Positions 1 to 7,340 are shown, numbered from the stretch's first letter. The stretch is 10,798 nt of DNA from UBA10003 sp964365025 (GCA_964365025.1 CAYIOJ010000032.1:1-10798); one strand, 5' to 3'. Notes: generated from the letters alone by a model not told the origin. Numbers and translations are program-made.

Positions 1-3
1 AAG

Positions 4-24
4 ATCCTGAAATAAATTCAGGAT
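4..24. repeat. Palindromic hairpin at left edge, repeat-like
   Basis: Two 8-base arms (ATCCTGAA at 4-11 and TTCAGGAT at 17-24) form a perfect stem around a 5-base loop, flanked by aag on the left and gacaac on the right. From memory, very similar palindromes reading TGTCATCCTGAA...TTCAGGATCTT recur between genes in many bacterial genomes, so this is probably one copy of a dispersed REP-like element. It lies beyond the promoter at 71-99, so it could also act as a leader hairpin. Only one copy is visible here, so repeat status is inferred. Confidence 0.5.
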
Positions 25-70
25 GACAACTAAAAGAAAGCCGGGAAAATAAAAAAAACTCTAACGACCG

Positions 71-99
71 AGTATAGCACATCGGCCAAATTATGTCAA
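71..99 (-). promoter_or_regulatory. Consensus sigma70-type promoter reading leftward out of the window
   Basis: On the minus strand TTGACA (99-94) is followed after exactly 17 bases by TATACT (76-71). This is a full -35 match and five of six bases of the -10. The start of transcription would fall near 64, and the transcript would leave the window on the left. The box pair begins only three bases past the glmS stop, so it belongs to the next gene downstream, which is not visible. The same stretch has a weak stem (GGCCGA/TCGGTC) and then a run of eight T on the minus strand at 51-58, which might also slow transcription coming out of glmS. Confidence 0.65.
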
Positions 100-101
100 C
101 C

Positions 102-1928
102 TTATTCCACTGTCACGCTCTTGGCCAAGTTCCGCGGCCGGTCCACATCTTTTCCCCGCAAAACAGCCATGTGGTAAGCAAACAACTGCAAAGGCAAAAC
201 ATTTAAAAACGGCTCGAGCATTTCCATGGTGGACGGCACAAAAATTACATCCTCGGCCAAGCGGCGCGCTTCTTCATCGCCTTCGGTGGCTAACAAAATC
301 ACTTTACCTTTACGCGCGCAAATTTCTTCAATATTACTGCGTGTTTTATCATATAAACTATCTTTGGTCATAATGCCAAAGACCGGACAATTCTCGTCAA
401 TCAGGGCAATGGGGCCGTGTTTTAATTCACCGGCCGGATAACCCTCGGCGTGAATATATGATATTTCTTTCAATTTCAAAGCGCCCTCCATGGCCAGAGG
501 ATAATTTATTCCGCGACCCAAAAAAAACATGTGTTCATAATTTTGATATTTGGCCGCGATTTTTTTAATATCTTCGCTCTGCTGTAAAATCTTTTTCATT
601 TTTTCAGGAATCTGTTTTATTTCCTCAATAATTTGCTGGCCTTTGGTCAAAGAAATGCGGCGTTGTCTGCCCAACTGCAAACCAAGCAAAACTAAAATAG
701 CCGCCTGATTGGTAAAAGCCTTGGTGGATGCCACGGCCAGCTCCGGCCCGGCGTGAATATACACTCCGCGGCCAGCCTCGCGCGCGATGGTGGAACCGAC
801 TACATTCACAATGCCCATCACAATCGCGCCTTTATTTTTGGCTTCGCGCATGGCGGCCAGGGTATCGGCTGTTTCACCTGACTGACTCACAGCTAGAACT
901 AAAGTATTAGGCAAAATCACCGGGTCGCGATAACGAAATTCCGAGGCAATCTCCACTGACACCGGCAAACCGGTGCAGTGTTCAATCGCGTATTTGCCAA
1001 TGAGCGACGCGTAAAACGCCGTGCCGCAAGCGATAATGATAATCCTTTCAATTTGGCGCAATTCCTCTTCGGACAAATTCAGACCGCCCAAATGCGCCGC
1101 GCCTTCCCCCGGCAACAGCCGCCCGGCCAGGGCATCCTGAAAAACCTGCGGCTGGTCAAAAATTTCTTTGAGCATAAAATGCGGAAACCCCTGTTTCTGC
1201 GCCTGCGCTTCGGTCCATTCAATTTGCTCGGCGGTTTTTTGAATCTGCTCATCCTTCAAATTAAAAATTTGAAATTTTTCCAGCGTGATTTCCAAAATTT
1301 CACCATCATCCAAATACACCACGCGCTTGGTGTAAGGCAAAAGCGGCGAGGCGTCGGAAGCAATTAAGAAAGCATCGTCGGCCACTCCCAAAACCAAAGG
1401 GCTCCCGCGCCGCGCGCAAACGATTTTTTGCGGCTCGGCCGGAGCAATAACGGCAATGCCATAGGTGCCCACTGTGAGCGCCAGCGCTTTTTCCACTGCC
1501 AAACGCAAATTGCCACTGTAAAAATATTCTATCAAATGAGCCAATACTTCGGAATCGGTTTCGGAGACAAATTGATAATCTTTTAAAAGTCCTGTTTTTA
1601 ATTCACGATAATTTTCAATAATGCCATTGTGCACCAAAGCGATTTTATTGCCGCAGGAAAAATGAGGATGAGCGTTAGCTTCAGTTACCCCGCCGTGAGT
1701 CGCCCAACGCGAATGCGCGATACCCACTGACCCGGTCATATTTTTATTTTTGATTTTTTCCGCCAAGGCGTCAATTTTCCCAACTGCGCGTTCACGCGTC
1801 ATCTGGCCGTCCGGGCCAATCACAACCAAACCGGCGCTGTCATAACCGCGATACTCTAATCGCCTCAAACCGTTTATCAAAACCGGCACGGCGTTTTGTT
1901 TTCCCAAATAACCGATTATGCCACACAT
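102..1928 (-). CDS. glmS: Glutamine--fructose-6-phosphate aminotransferase (isomerizing), GlmS
   Basis: Makes glucosamine-6-phosphate from fructose-6-phosphate and glutamine, the entry step to UDP-GlcNAc for peptidoglycan and surface glycans, in the cytosol. The 608 residues match the usual family length. The protein starts MCGIIGYLG, with Cys2 as the N-terminal nucleophile after Met removal. The glutaminase domain shows LEYRGYDSAG, HSRWATHG and HNGIIENY in the first ~110 residues. Two SIS sugar-isomerase domains follow: ACGTAFYAS near 300, SQSGETADT near 350, and GRGINYPLAMEGALKLKEIS near 475. The C-terminus DVDRPRNLAKSVTVE is the family hallmark. The ATG is fixed by the need for Cys2. It overlaps the end of the oxidoreductase gamma gene by 13 bases, so the two are translationally coupled. 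No glmS ribozyme can fit upstream because the gamma gene occupies that space. Confidence 0.98.
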   Translation of the reverse strand: MCGIIGYLGKQNAVPVLINGLRRLEYRGYDSAGLVVIGPDGQMTRERAVGKIDALAEKIKNKNMTGSVGIAHSRWATHGGVTEANAHPHFSCGNKIALVHNGIIENYRELKTGLLKDYQFVSETDSEVLAHLIEYFYSGNLRLAVEKALALTVGTYGIAVIAPAEPQKIVCARRGSPLVLGVADDAFLIASDASPLLPYTKRVVYLDDGEILEITLEKFQIFNLKDEQIQKTAEQIEWTEAQAQKQGFPHFMLKEIFDQPQVFQDALAGRLLPGEGAAHLGGLNLSEEELRQIERIIIIACGTAFYASLIGKYAIEHCTGLPVSVEIASEFRYRDPVILPNTLVLAVSQSGETADTLAAMREAKNKGAIVMGIVNVVGSTIAREAGRGVYIHAGPELAVASTKAFTNQAAILVLLGLQLGRQRRISLTKGQQIIEEIKQIPEKMKKILQQSEDIKKIAAKYQNYEHMFFLGRGINYPLAMEGALKLKEISYIHAEGYPAGELKHGPIALIDENCPVFGIMTKDSLYDKTRSNIEEICARKGKVILLATEGDEEARRLAEDVIFVPSTMEMLEPFLNVLPLQLFAYHMAVLRGKDVDRPRNLAKSVTVE

Positions 1929-2419
1929 ACGAGTCCGCTCTCAAACGCTTTTTTATTTTCCTCCCAGCCGGGCTTCGCTCCCAACTTTTTCTCCAATAAT
2001 TTTAAAATCATTTCACGGCTGCAAAAATCCGCCTCTGAAAGTATTTTAGCCAGCATGCCCAGAAAAAAAATATTTTGGCTTTTGACTGGCACGCCGACCG
2101 CGTCCATTTGTGCCTTATATTTATCAATATCAATAATTTTTGTTTCGGGAAATTGATGCTGTCTGGTGCGTGCGCGCGCCTGCTCGGACATTATCAGTAA
2201 TATATCCGGTTTGGTGAACTTGGGATAAAAAATTTCCTTAACGCCAATTTGCGCAAAAGACAAAGACACCCCGCCGCGCTGTTCCAAACCATAATTGGGA
2301 ATGCTAACGGCAAAAAGGCCTTTATCAATCGCAGCCCGACAAATAATATCGGAAAGGAGTTGGATGCCTTGACCGCCGTCACCGGATAATAAAATCTTAA
2401 AAATATCGTTTTTAAGCAT
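1916..2419 (-). CDS. 2-oxoacid:ferredoxin oxidoreductase, gamma subunit
   Basis: 167 residues, the usual size of the stand-alone gamma subunit (POR/KorC/VorA type). Near the N-terminus it has the glycine-rich GDGGQG at 13-18, then NYGLEQRGG at 42-50 and SLSFAQIG, the standard signature of this domain. In the holoenzyme it is the domain that joins the thiamine-diphosphate alpha/beta pair. The complex oxidatively decarboxylates a 2-oxoacid to an acyl-CoA and reduces ferredoxin. Substrate (pyruvate, 2-oxoglutarate or branched-chain oxoacid) cannot be told from this subunit. It overlaps glmS by 13 bases. The alpha and beta genes lie about 870 bases upstream on the same strand, separated by an opposing gene. 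The ATG at 2419 has no clear Shine-Dalgarno; a candidate promoter lies at 2445-2473. Confidence 0.9.
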   Translation of the reverse strand: MLKNDIFKILLSGDGGQGIQLLSDIICRAAIDKGLFAVSIPNYGLEQRGGVSLSFAQIGVKEIFYPKFTKPDILLIMSEQARARTRQHQFPETKIIDIDKYKAQMDAVGVPVKSQNIFFLGMLAKILSEADFCSREMILKLLEKKLGAKPGWEENKKAFESGLVCVA

Positions 2420-2444
2420 AAAGCAACTAAATTAAGATGAACCA

Positions 2445-2473
2445 AGTTTAACAAATTGCGTCTCTCTTGACAA
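2445..2473 (-). promoter_or_regulatory. Candidate promoter for the gamma-subunit/glmS pair
   Basis: On the minus strand TTGTCA (2473-2468) is followed after 17 bases by TAAACT (2450-2445), five of six and four of six consensus bases. It would start transcription near 2438, about 20 bases before the gamma ATG. Its -35 overlaps the -35 of the opposing consensus promoter (2467-2495), because TTGACA and TGTCAA read almost the same on the two strands. If real, the two transcription units share one regulatory point and only one polymerase could occupy it at a time. Confidence 0.4.
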
Positions 2474-2495
2474 GACGCTGAAATTACTCTATAAT
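2467..2495 (+). promoter_or_regulatory. Perfect consensus sigma70-type promoter for the inserted plus-strand gene
   Basis: TTGACA at 2467-2472 and TATAAT at 2490-2495 are separated by exactly 17 bases, the ideal bacterial arrangement. Transcription should start near 2501-2503, which leaves about 63 bases before the preferred TTG start at 2565, or about 15 before the ATG at 2517. No operator-like repeat is evident around it apart from the near-palindromic -35 shared with the opposing candidate promoter. Confidence 0.8.
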
Positions 2496-2564
2496 ATTTG
2501 GATACTGATAAATCCCATGCTGGGGTGGCATAGGATTTTTTGGTTCAAAAAGAGGGAGGGTAAC

Positions 2565-3185
2565 TTGGTACAGGCGTTAAGAAAGGATGTCGTAGACTTG
2601 GATCATTCATGGGCAGCTACGAATGAGCAGTTTACCACGCAAGTGGAAACGCTACTGCGCCTGAACTATCCGGGCATCGCCCGCATGACTGAAGGTGATT
2701 TTCTGGCTGAAATTGAACCAACTAGATGCTTTTTTGAGCCTGGCGCGCTCCTGGTCATTCCACCAGATATGGTAGCAACCCCCGCGCAGCTACGAGCTAT
2801 CGGCGGCCAATATCCCGCAGATGTTGCCCATTGGCGGCATCGCGATCTACCGCCCTTGCCAACCATGCCTTTTGTCTCGTTAGATGTGGACGACGGACAA
2901 AGTCTTTCAAATACATCGCCGCGAAATTGCCTGGCGCGGTTTAAAATCAGCGGACGCTTGGGTCTGTCGGTGGCAGAGGGGATCGCCTTGTTTACCCACC
3001 GACCACAGCTACTTGCGCGCGGACATGCCGTTGATTTGCCAGGCTCTCTTTGCGAACATGAAAAAGAGTGGCATGTGGCGCAATTGCGCAGGCAGGGCAC
3101 TGGGGCGATACTCACTTTCCGCTACCTGTGGCCATGCTCGCCGTCATCCGGCTCGGCCTCATGCCGCGCCCGTCTAGCTCCGTAA
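2565..3185 (+). CDS. Hypothetical protein, DUF5701-like, inserted between oxidoreductase genes
   Basis: Function unknown. The protein resembles, from memory, a family common in CPR bacteria and some actinobacteria (DUF5701-like). Its hallmarks are QVETLLRLNYPGIARMTE near the N-terminus, the central SGRLGLSVAEGIALFTHRP, the HAVDLPGS segment, and the terminal SSGSASCRAR. No signal peptide, membrane span or enzyme motif is visible. The start is uncertain. ATG at 2517 (222 residues) has no Shine-Dalgarno, whereas TTG at 2565 (206 residues) lies five bases after a strong GGAGG at 2555-2559 and is preferred. The gene has its own consensus promoter and terminator, runs against its neighbours, separates oxidoreductase beta from gamma, and is visibly richer in G+C, all consistent with acquisition. 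An antisense ORF at 2666-3115 looks like a shadow. Confidence 0.72.
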   Translation: MVQALRKDVVDLDHSWAATNEQFTTQVETLLRLNYPGIARMTEGDFLAEIEPTRCFFEPGALLVIPPDMVATPAQLRAIGGQYPADVAHWRHRDLPPLPTMPFVSLDVDDGQSLSNTSPRNCLARFKISGRLGLSVAEGIALFTHRPQLLARGHAVDLPGSLCEHEKEWHVAQLRRQGTGAILTFRYLWPCSPSSGSASCRARLAP

Positions 3186-3217
3186 CGGAGCAAATCCAAT
3201 ACAACCTGAACACCAAA

Positions 3218-3252
3218 GGGCGCCGATCATCTGATCCAGCGCCCCTTTTTTT
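3218..3252 (+). terminator. Rho-independent terminator of the inserted gene
   Basis: GGGCGC (3218-3223) pairs with GCGCCC (3239-3244), and an inner stem GATCA/TGATC extends it. A run of seven T follows at 3246-3252. It lies 33 bases after the stop codon at 3185. On the opposite strand the stem is followed only by TTTGG, so it should not strongly stop transcription of the oxidoreductase genes moving leftward. Confidence 0.88.
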
Positions 3253-3288
3253 AAAAAAAAGATAAACTCTCTTCTTCCAACTTTTAAT

Positions 3289-3969
3289 TTATAAAGCTAT
3301 CTCACCCACTCTATAAACCGTTTTCAAATTATCAACATAATCCATGGTAGCTTTGCCAATCGTGCGCCAGTTGGTGGGGCAAAAAGATAAAATTTCCACC
3401 AGTGAAAAATGACCGGCCTGTTGCGCGGCAATGGCTTTTTCCAAATAAACCGCAATGTCTTTGGGATTGTTCGTGGCTGTGCGGGCGAAATAGGCGTCTT
3501 TGCGCGCCACGCGGCGCAATAACTCCGGCCCCAAAAAGGGTACACCTTCATAGCCATCTGGATTAGTATCAGTTTTCTGACCGGATAAAGTAGTGGGAGC
3601 TGTTTGCCCGCCGGTCATGGCATATACTGTGTTATTCACCACAATCACAGTAATGGGTTCATCGCGCATGGCGCTATAAAACAAACTTTGCCAGCCAATG
3701 GCATAGGCGCCGCCGTCGCCAGTCAGGCCGAAGCAAAGTGAATCCGGCCGCGCGCGTTTAAAACCAAGCATGGTCGGCGTCACGCGCCCGTGATGCGTGT
3801 GAAAAATATTTATTGGCAAGGCATTAATTGCCAAAAGCGCGCAGCCAATATCCAAACCCATCACCGCTTTTTTGGATAACTGTTTTTGTTCCAAAATCCG
3901 GCCCAGTATCATTAAAATTATCGGATAGCCGCAGCCGGCGCAAAATTTTGCCGGGACAAAGTCTGGCAT
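3289..3969 (-). CDS. 2-oxoacid:ferredoxin oxidoreductase, beta subunit (thiamine-diphosphate binding)
   Basis: 226-residue subunit that binds thiamine diphosphate and Mg. Visible motifs: CAGCGYP with Cys10 and Cys13; GLDIGC at 38-43; THHGRVTP at 58-65; GDGGAYAIG at 84-92, the start of the ThDP motif, which ends at NNTVYAMTGGQ (112-122); and a C-terminal FCPTNW at 196-201, typical of the KorB/VorC type rather than of full-length pyruvate:ferredoxin oxidoreductase. Cys10 and Cys13 fit the cysteines that help hold an Fe-S cluster in related beta subunits. The ATG is one base after the alpha stop codon, so the pair is translated as a coupled unit. The gene downstream on this strand is the gamma subunit, but only after an interrupting opposite-strand gene. 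Substrate cannot be assigned from sequence alone. Confidence 0.93.
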   Translation of the reverse strand: MPDFVPAKFCAGCGYPIILMILGRILEQKQLSKKAVMGLDIGCALLAINALPINIFHTHHGRVTPTMLGFKRARPDSLCFGLTGDGGAYAIGWQSLFYSAMRDEPITVIVVNNTVYAMTGGQTAPTTLSGQKTDTNPDGYEGVPFLGPELLRRVARKDAYFARTATNNPKDIAVYLEKAIAAQQAGHFSLVEILSFCPTNWRTIGKATMDYVDNLKTVYRVGEIAL

Positions 3970-3970
3970 A

Positions 3971-4999
3971 TTAAAATTTGTTCACCTGATTAACAATTTC
4001 CTCAACTTCAATTCCCAATCCGGGATATTGCAAATACTCAAACGACGCCTGAAAACCCGGCGCTAATTCATCTTTCACAATTCGCGCCAGCTGGCCCAGA
4101 CTGGATTCCACAAAAACAATTTTATTCACTTTTCCGACAACCTCATTTAATTGCCGCGCGGCTAATGGACGCAAAGTAATCGGCCGGAATAACCCCACTT
4201 TTTTGCCATCTTTTCTCAAAAGATCCACCGCCACTTTCGCGGCGGCACCCACGATACCGTGGGCTACTAACAAAATTTCCGCCTCGGCTGTTTGATATTC
4301 TTCAGCCGTGGCCACATTGGACGCGATTTTATCAAATTCCGCCTTATTTTTCCTTATTTCCTGACATAATTCTTCTTCAAAAGTAAAAATATTCGGCCAA
4401 TGTTTGATGCTTCCTTCGGCTACCAAAGGCGTATTGGAAATATTTTCCACTTTTAAATTTTCCAAATCCACGAGGCCTCTGGTTTTAGCAACATAGCCGT
4501 CTGTCAAAACAATCGCGGGGAAATGATACTGCCACGCGTCATTAAAAGCGCGGCGAGTCAAGCTATATAGTTCGGCCAAAGTGCCGGGCGAGTACACCAA
4601 ACGCAAGCCTTCGCCATTGCCGCCAAAACAAGCCAGCGTCACTTCCTGTTGAGAATAAATTACCGTACCGGACGATGGCCCGCCGCGTTGGGCGACAATC
4701 GCCACAAAAGGCAAACGCATGCCCTCGGCCATGCTCAAGGCATCTTGCATTAAAATGTGTCCCGGACCGGAGGTGGCGGTAAAGGCCTTTTGTCCGGCCA
4801 TGATCGCGCCGCACACGGCAAAACCGGCCGCGATTTCGTCCTCGGTCTGCAGATATTTTTGGCCCCGCTTGATCCAGCCGGTAAAAACTTCAGTGACGGG
4901 CGTAATCGGGTAGCCATACATCAGACCAGCCCCGGCATCCATCGCCGCTTGCACGGCAATTTCCGCTCCGGTCATAAATTTTTGCGTACCTTCAGACAT
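3971..4999 (-). CDS. 2-oxoacid:ferredoxin oxidoreductase, alpha subunit
   Basis: 342 residues with the start at MSEGTQKF. Key segments: the pyrimidine-binding domain GYPITPVTE at 29-37, QTEDEIAAG at 51-59, TSGPG at 76-80, and QRGGPSSG at 104-111, close to the RGGPSTG signature of KorA/VorB-type alpha subunits. A transketolase C-terminal-like domain II follows, from about 235 onward (LLVAHGIVGAAAKVAVDLL). The length equals that of a stand-alone VorB/KorA subunit, without a fused gamma domain. An ATG 20 codons upstream (5059) would overlap the preceding gene by 58 bases. ATG 4999, two bases after that gene's stop, is preferred. The beta gene starts one base after this gene's stop. The 2-oxoacid used is not identifiable; pyruvate, 2-oxoglutarate and branched-chain oxoacids are all possible. 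Confidence 0.92.
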   Translation of the reverse strand: MSEGTQKFMTGAEIAVQAAMDAGAGLMYGYPITPVTEVFTGWIKRGQKYLQTEDEIAAGFAVCGAIMAGQKAFTATSGPGHILMQDALSMAEGMRLPFVAIVAQRGGPSSGTVIYSQQEVTLACFGGNGEGLRLVYSPGTLAELYSLTRRAFNDAWQYHFPAIVLTDGYVAKTRGLVDLENLKVENISNTPLVAEGSIKHWPNIFTFEEELCQEIRKNKAEFDKIASNVATAEEYQTAEAEILLVAHGIVGAAAKVAVDLLRKDGKKVGLFRPITLRPLAARQLNEVVGKVNKIVFVESSLGQLARIVKDELAPGFQASFEYLQYPGLGIEVEEIVNQVNKF

Positions 5000-5001
5000 A
5001 A

Positions 5002-5751
5002 TTATTGAAACATTTTTTGAACCATTTCCAATTCTTCCGGACGATTTATGCCCAAACATTCCGCATTGGCAATTTGCAAAATGGCGTTTTTTTCACCTTG
5101 ATCTACCGCTTTTTGCACCAAATCCGTTAAATAATATTCTCCCTGCGCATTGTTATTGTCAATCTTTGACAAATTTTCCCACAACCAATCGGCCTTAAAG
5201 CAACAATACATCGGGTTAACTTCCAAAATTTTCTTTTCTTCGTCAGTCGCGTCTTTAAATTCAATAATTTTTTCAATTTCACCGTTTTTATCCCGAACAA
5301 TTCGACCAAAACCCTGAAACGCCGCTCGCCAGCCGTCAAAATCCGACACAACCGTAGTCATCAAACTCAAACTGTGATGATTTTCTTTTTCATGCAAGTC
5401 GCGCAGAGCGCGCAATGTGCCTGCTTTTAACAAAGGGTGATCGCCGTACAAAACTAAAATATTTTCCGCCCGGCCTCTTAAAAACTCTTCGGCGCATTGC
5501 ACGGCATGAGCCGTACCCAACTGTTCCTCTTGTATTACATAATCGCAACTATCGCCCAAGATCTGCTGTACCAAATCATGCTCATCACAAACCACTACGG
5601 TCGGCCGTTCGCAAATGCCGGACTTTTTTACTTCATCTACCAAGTGCGCGATAAAAGGGCGACCCTGAAACAAATGCAAAACTTTGGGCAAACTCGCCCC
5701 CATTCTTTTTCCCTTACCGGCCGCTAAGATAACTACGGCGAATTTAAACAT
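5002..5751 (-). CDS. Stand-alone GlmU-type sugar-1-phosphate nucleotidyltransferase
   Basis: 249 residues corresponding to the uridylyltransferase half of GlmU, which makes UDP-GlcNAc from GlcNAc-1-phosphate and UTP. Seen: the nucleotide loop LAAGKGKRMG at 9-18 and PK at 22-23; QEEQLGTAHAV at 74-84; YGDHPL at 102-107 with Asp104 as the likely Mg ligand; GFGRIVRD at 147-154; EFKDA at 164-168; EVNPMYC at 177-183; GEYYLTDLV at 204-212; and GINRPEEL at 234-241 with Asn236 as the second Mg ligand. The left-handed beta-helix acetyltransferase half of normal GlmU (~450 residues) is absent, so acetylation must be done elsewhere, or the true sugar differs. The ATG overlaps the preceding HAD gene by eight bases and lacks a clear Shine-Dalgarno, implying coupling. 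glmS on the same strand supports a role in amino-sugar metabolism. Confidence 0.88.
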   Translation of the reverse strand: MFKFAVVILAAGKGKRMGASLPKVLHLFQGRPFIAHLVDEVKKSGICERPTVVVCDEHDLVQQILGDSCDYVIQEEQLGTAHAVQCAEEFLRGRAENILVLYGDHPLLKAGTLRALRDLHEKENHHSLSLMTTVVSDFDGWRAAFQGFGRIVRDKNGEIEKIIEFKDATDEEKKILEVNPMYCCFKADWLWENLSKIDNNNAQGEYYLTDLVQKAVDQGEKNAILQIANAECLGINRPEELEMVQKMFQ

Positions 5752-6388
5752 AACTTTTCACACGCGTAAGTATTTCCGAGAAATTTGAAAAAAATAACAA
5801 ACCGCTTTTTTCATAATCCGATGCCCCTACTCCTTTTTTCACTCGCACCATCGGCTTAATCTGATCTGCCAACGCCGCAATTTCTTGCGTTTCCGCGATC
5901 TTGTCATTTATAAAAATGATATCACCAATCGCATCTTTAATCAATGATTGAGTCACATCAATTTTTTTGCGGCCGGTGAAAATAATCTCATTAAAAAAAA
6001 CGGCCACACCAACACTATCCACTTTTTCTTTTTGCCATTCGGCATCGCCCAGGCTTAATAAAATCAATGGAACGCCCAAGCCGCGCAATCCACGCAAAAA
6101 ATCTTCCGCGCCATCCAATAAATATTTTTTGCCATTTAATAAAATCTCTTTCGCCGAGGCCAACATCAATTTTTTATCTAAATTTGGAAACTGTTGGCAA
6201 ACAACATCAATGTGCCGCCATAAATTATATGACGCCAAATCATTTTGAGTATATGAAATTTTGTATGTTTCCCAAAATTTTTCCGTAGACACCCCGAATC
6301 GCGCGAACAACGCCAATAATGCTTCTTTCAAAGAAACGGTGTCAAATAAAGTATCGTCAAAATCAATAATTATTTTTGCAATTGGCAT
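5744..6388 (-). CDS. HAD-superfamily hydrolase
   Basis: 214 residues starting MPIAKIIIDFDDTLF. Motif I is DFDDT with nucleophile Asp9 and acid/base Asp11. Motif II is the Ser in LLSLGD (Ser112). A motif III lysine fits GRKKID (141-142), and motif IV is IIFINDKIAET with Asn161-Asp162. An alpha-helical cap of roughly 70 residues between motifs I and II indicates a C1-cap phosphatase of the phosphoglycolate phosphatase/beta-phosphoglucomutase group. The substrate is unknown; a sugar phosphate is plausible given the GlmU-type neighbour. The reading frame stays open back to 6427, inside the 5S gene, but ATG 6388 with GAGGG at 6401-6397, eight bases upstream, is clearly the start. The gene begins 29 bases after the 5S rRNA with no promoter or terminator between, and overlaps the next gene by eight bases. 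Confidence 0.87.
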   Translation of the reverse strand: MPIAKIIIDFDDTLFDTVSLKEALLALFARFGVSTEKFWETYKISYTQNDLASYNLWRHIDVVCQQFPNLDKKLMLASAKEILLNGKKYLLDGAEDFLRGLRGLGVPLILLSLGDAEWQKEKVDSVGVAVFFNEIIFTGRKKIDVTQSLIKDAIGDIIFINDKIAETQEIAALADQIKPMVRVKKGVGASDYEKSGLLFFSNFSEILTRVKSYV

Positions 6389-6417
6389 AACAAAAACCCT
6401 CGCCATTAGTTGCACGA

Positions 6418-6539
<122 letters not shown>

Positions 6540-6881
6540 TTGTACAACCAAAAACAAGGGTTGATTTATCACAAATAACTTGACAATAAAAATCCTAATA
6601 AGATGAAGAAGAGAACGACTGATTAGTATGGCTCGGCTTAAATCCTTACGGATCTTACACCTACCACCTATCAACCCCATAATCTATAGGGTGTCTATGA
6701 AATTTAATCTTGAAGACGGCTTCACGCTTAGATGCTTTCAGCGTTTATCCGTGCCGAACTTGGCTACTGAGCAATGCGGTTGGTACCACAACTCATCAAC
6801 CAGAGGTTCTTTCGTCTCGGTCCTCTCGTACTAGAGACGAGCCTTCTCAAATTTCCGCGCCCGCGACAGATAGGAGACCGA

Positions 6882-7269
6882 CATTTTGTTATTTCCCATG
6901 TTGGGAAGCAGCGACATTTCTGCGCCGCTCTCCGACTCGCATCGGAGTTCGGACTATATCTTCATCATTTTATGATGTCTAGCGTATAGTCTCTGAGGAT
7001 TTCCACTTCTTTAAAACTTCTTCTTTTTTTCTTGTCCTATATTTTCCATTAAATGAATGAAAGAAAAGATGTGGATCTTTCCTGCTGATTGTCTGCGCTC
7101 AACACTTTTTTACTCATAGCATTTTAATTATACCATAAGTAGTGTGAGATGCACCAGTCTCTTAAAATAATTCTCCTTAAAAATCATTTTAAAAGTTGCT
7201 GAACAGAGTTTCCAGCATTTAGCTAGATTTATAGACAGCACGGTTTTGGCTAATTTTAGCCAAGATTTT
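6882..7269 (-). mobile_element. Group I intron after 23S U2604, no ORF
   Basis: 388 bases, inserted between GACAGT and TCGGTC, next to A2602 of the peptidyl-transferase ring. The 5' exon end GACAGU pairs with an internal guide GCUGUC (plus strand 7234-7239), giving the standard U.G at the splice site, and the intron ends in G. Core elements on the plus strand: cctgctgattgtctgc at 7081-7096 (P3/P4 side), gcgtatagtctctgagg at 6982-6998 (P6-P7 side) and agttcggactatatc at 6946-6960 (P7 3' strand), with a P8 hairpin between the last two. About 110 AT-rich bases (7097-7207) separate the P2/P3 and P4 regions and hold no credible ORF. The core is nearly the same as in the introns at 1931 and 2262. 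Confidence 0.93.
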
Positions 7270-7340
7270 ACTGTCTCGCGACGTTCTGAACCCAGCTCAC
7301 GTACCGCTTTAATTGGCGAACAGCCAAACCCTTGGGACCT

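Noticed and set aside
2666..3115. 149-residue ORF on the minus strand opposite the inserted gene
   Set aside because: Its composition is that of an antisense shadow (Ser/Arg/Cys rich, no motifs). The plus strand has the promoter, ribosome site, terminator and family-like motifs.
5000..5059. Upstream start for the oxidoreductase alpha subunit at 5059
   Set aside because: It would overlap the nucleotidyltransferase by 58 bases and add a non-conserved tail. The ATG at 4999 fits the family N-terminus.
6540..6604. tRNA gene or promoter in the 23S-5S spacer
   Set aside because: The spacer is about 65 AT-rich bases with no cloverleaf and no convincing box pair.
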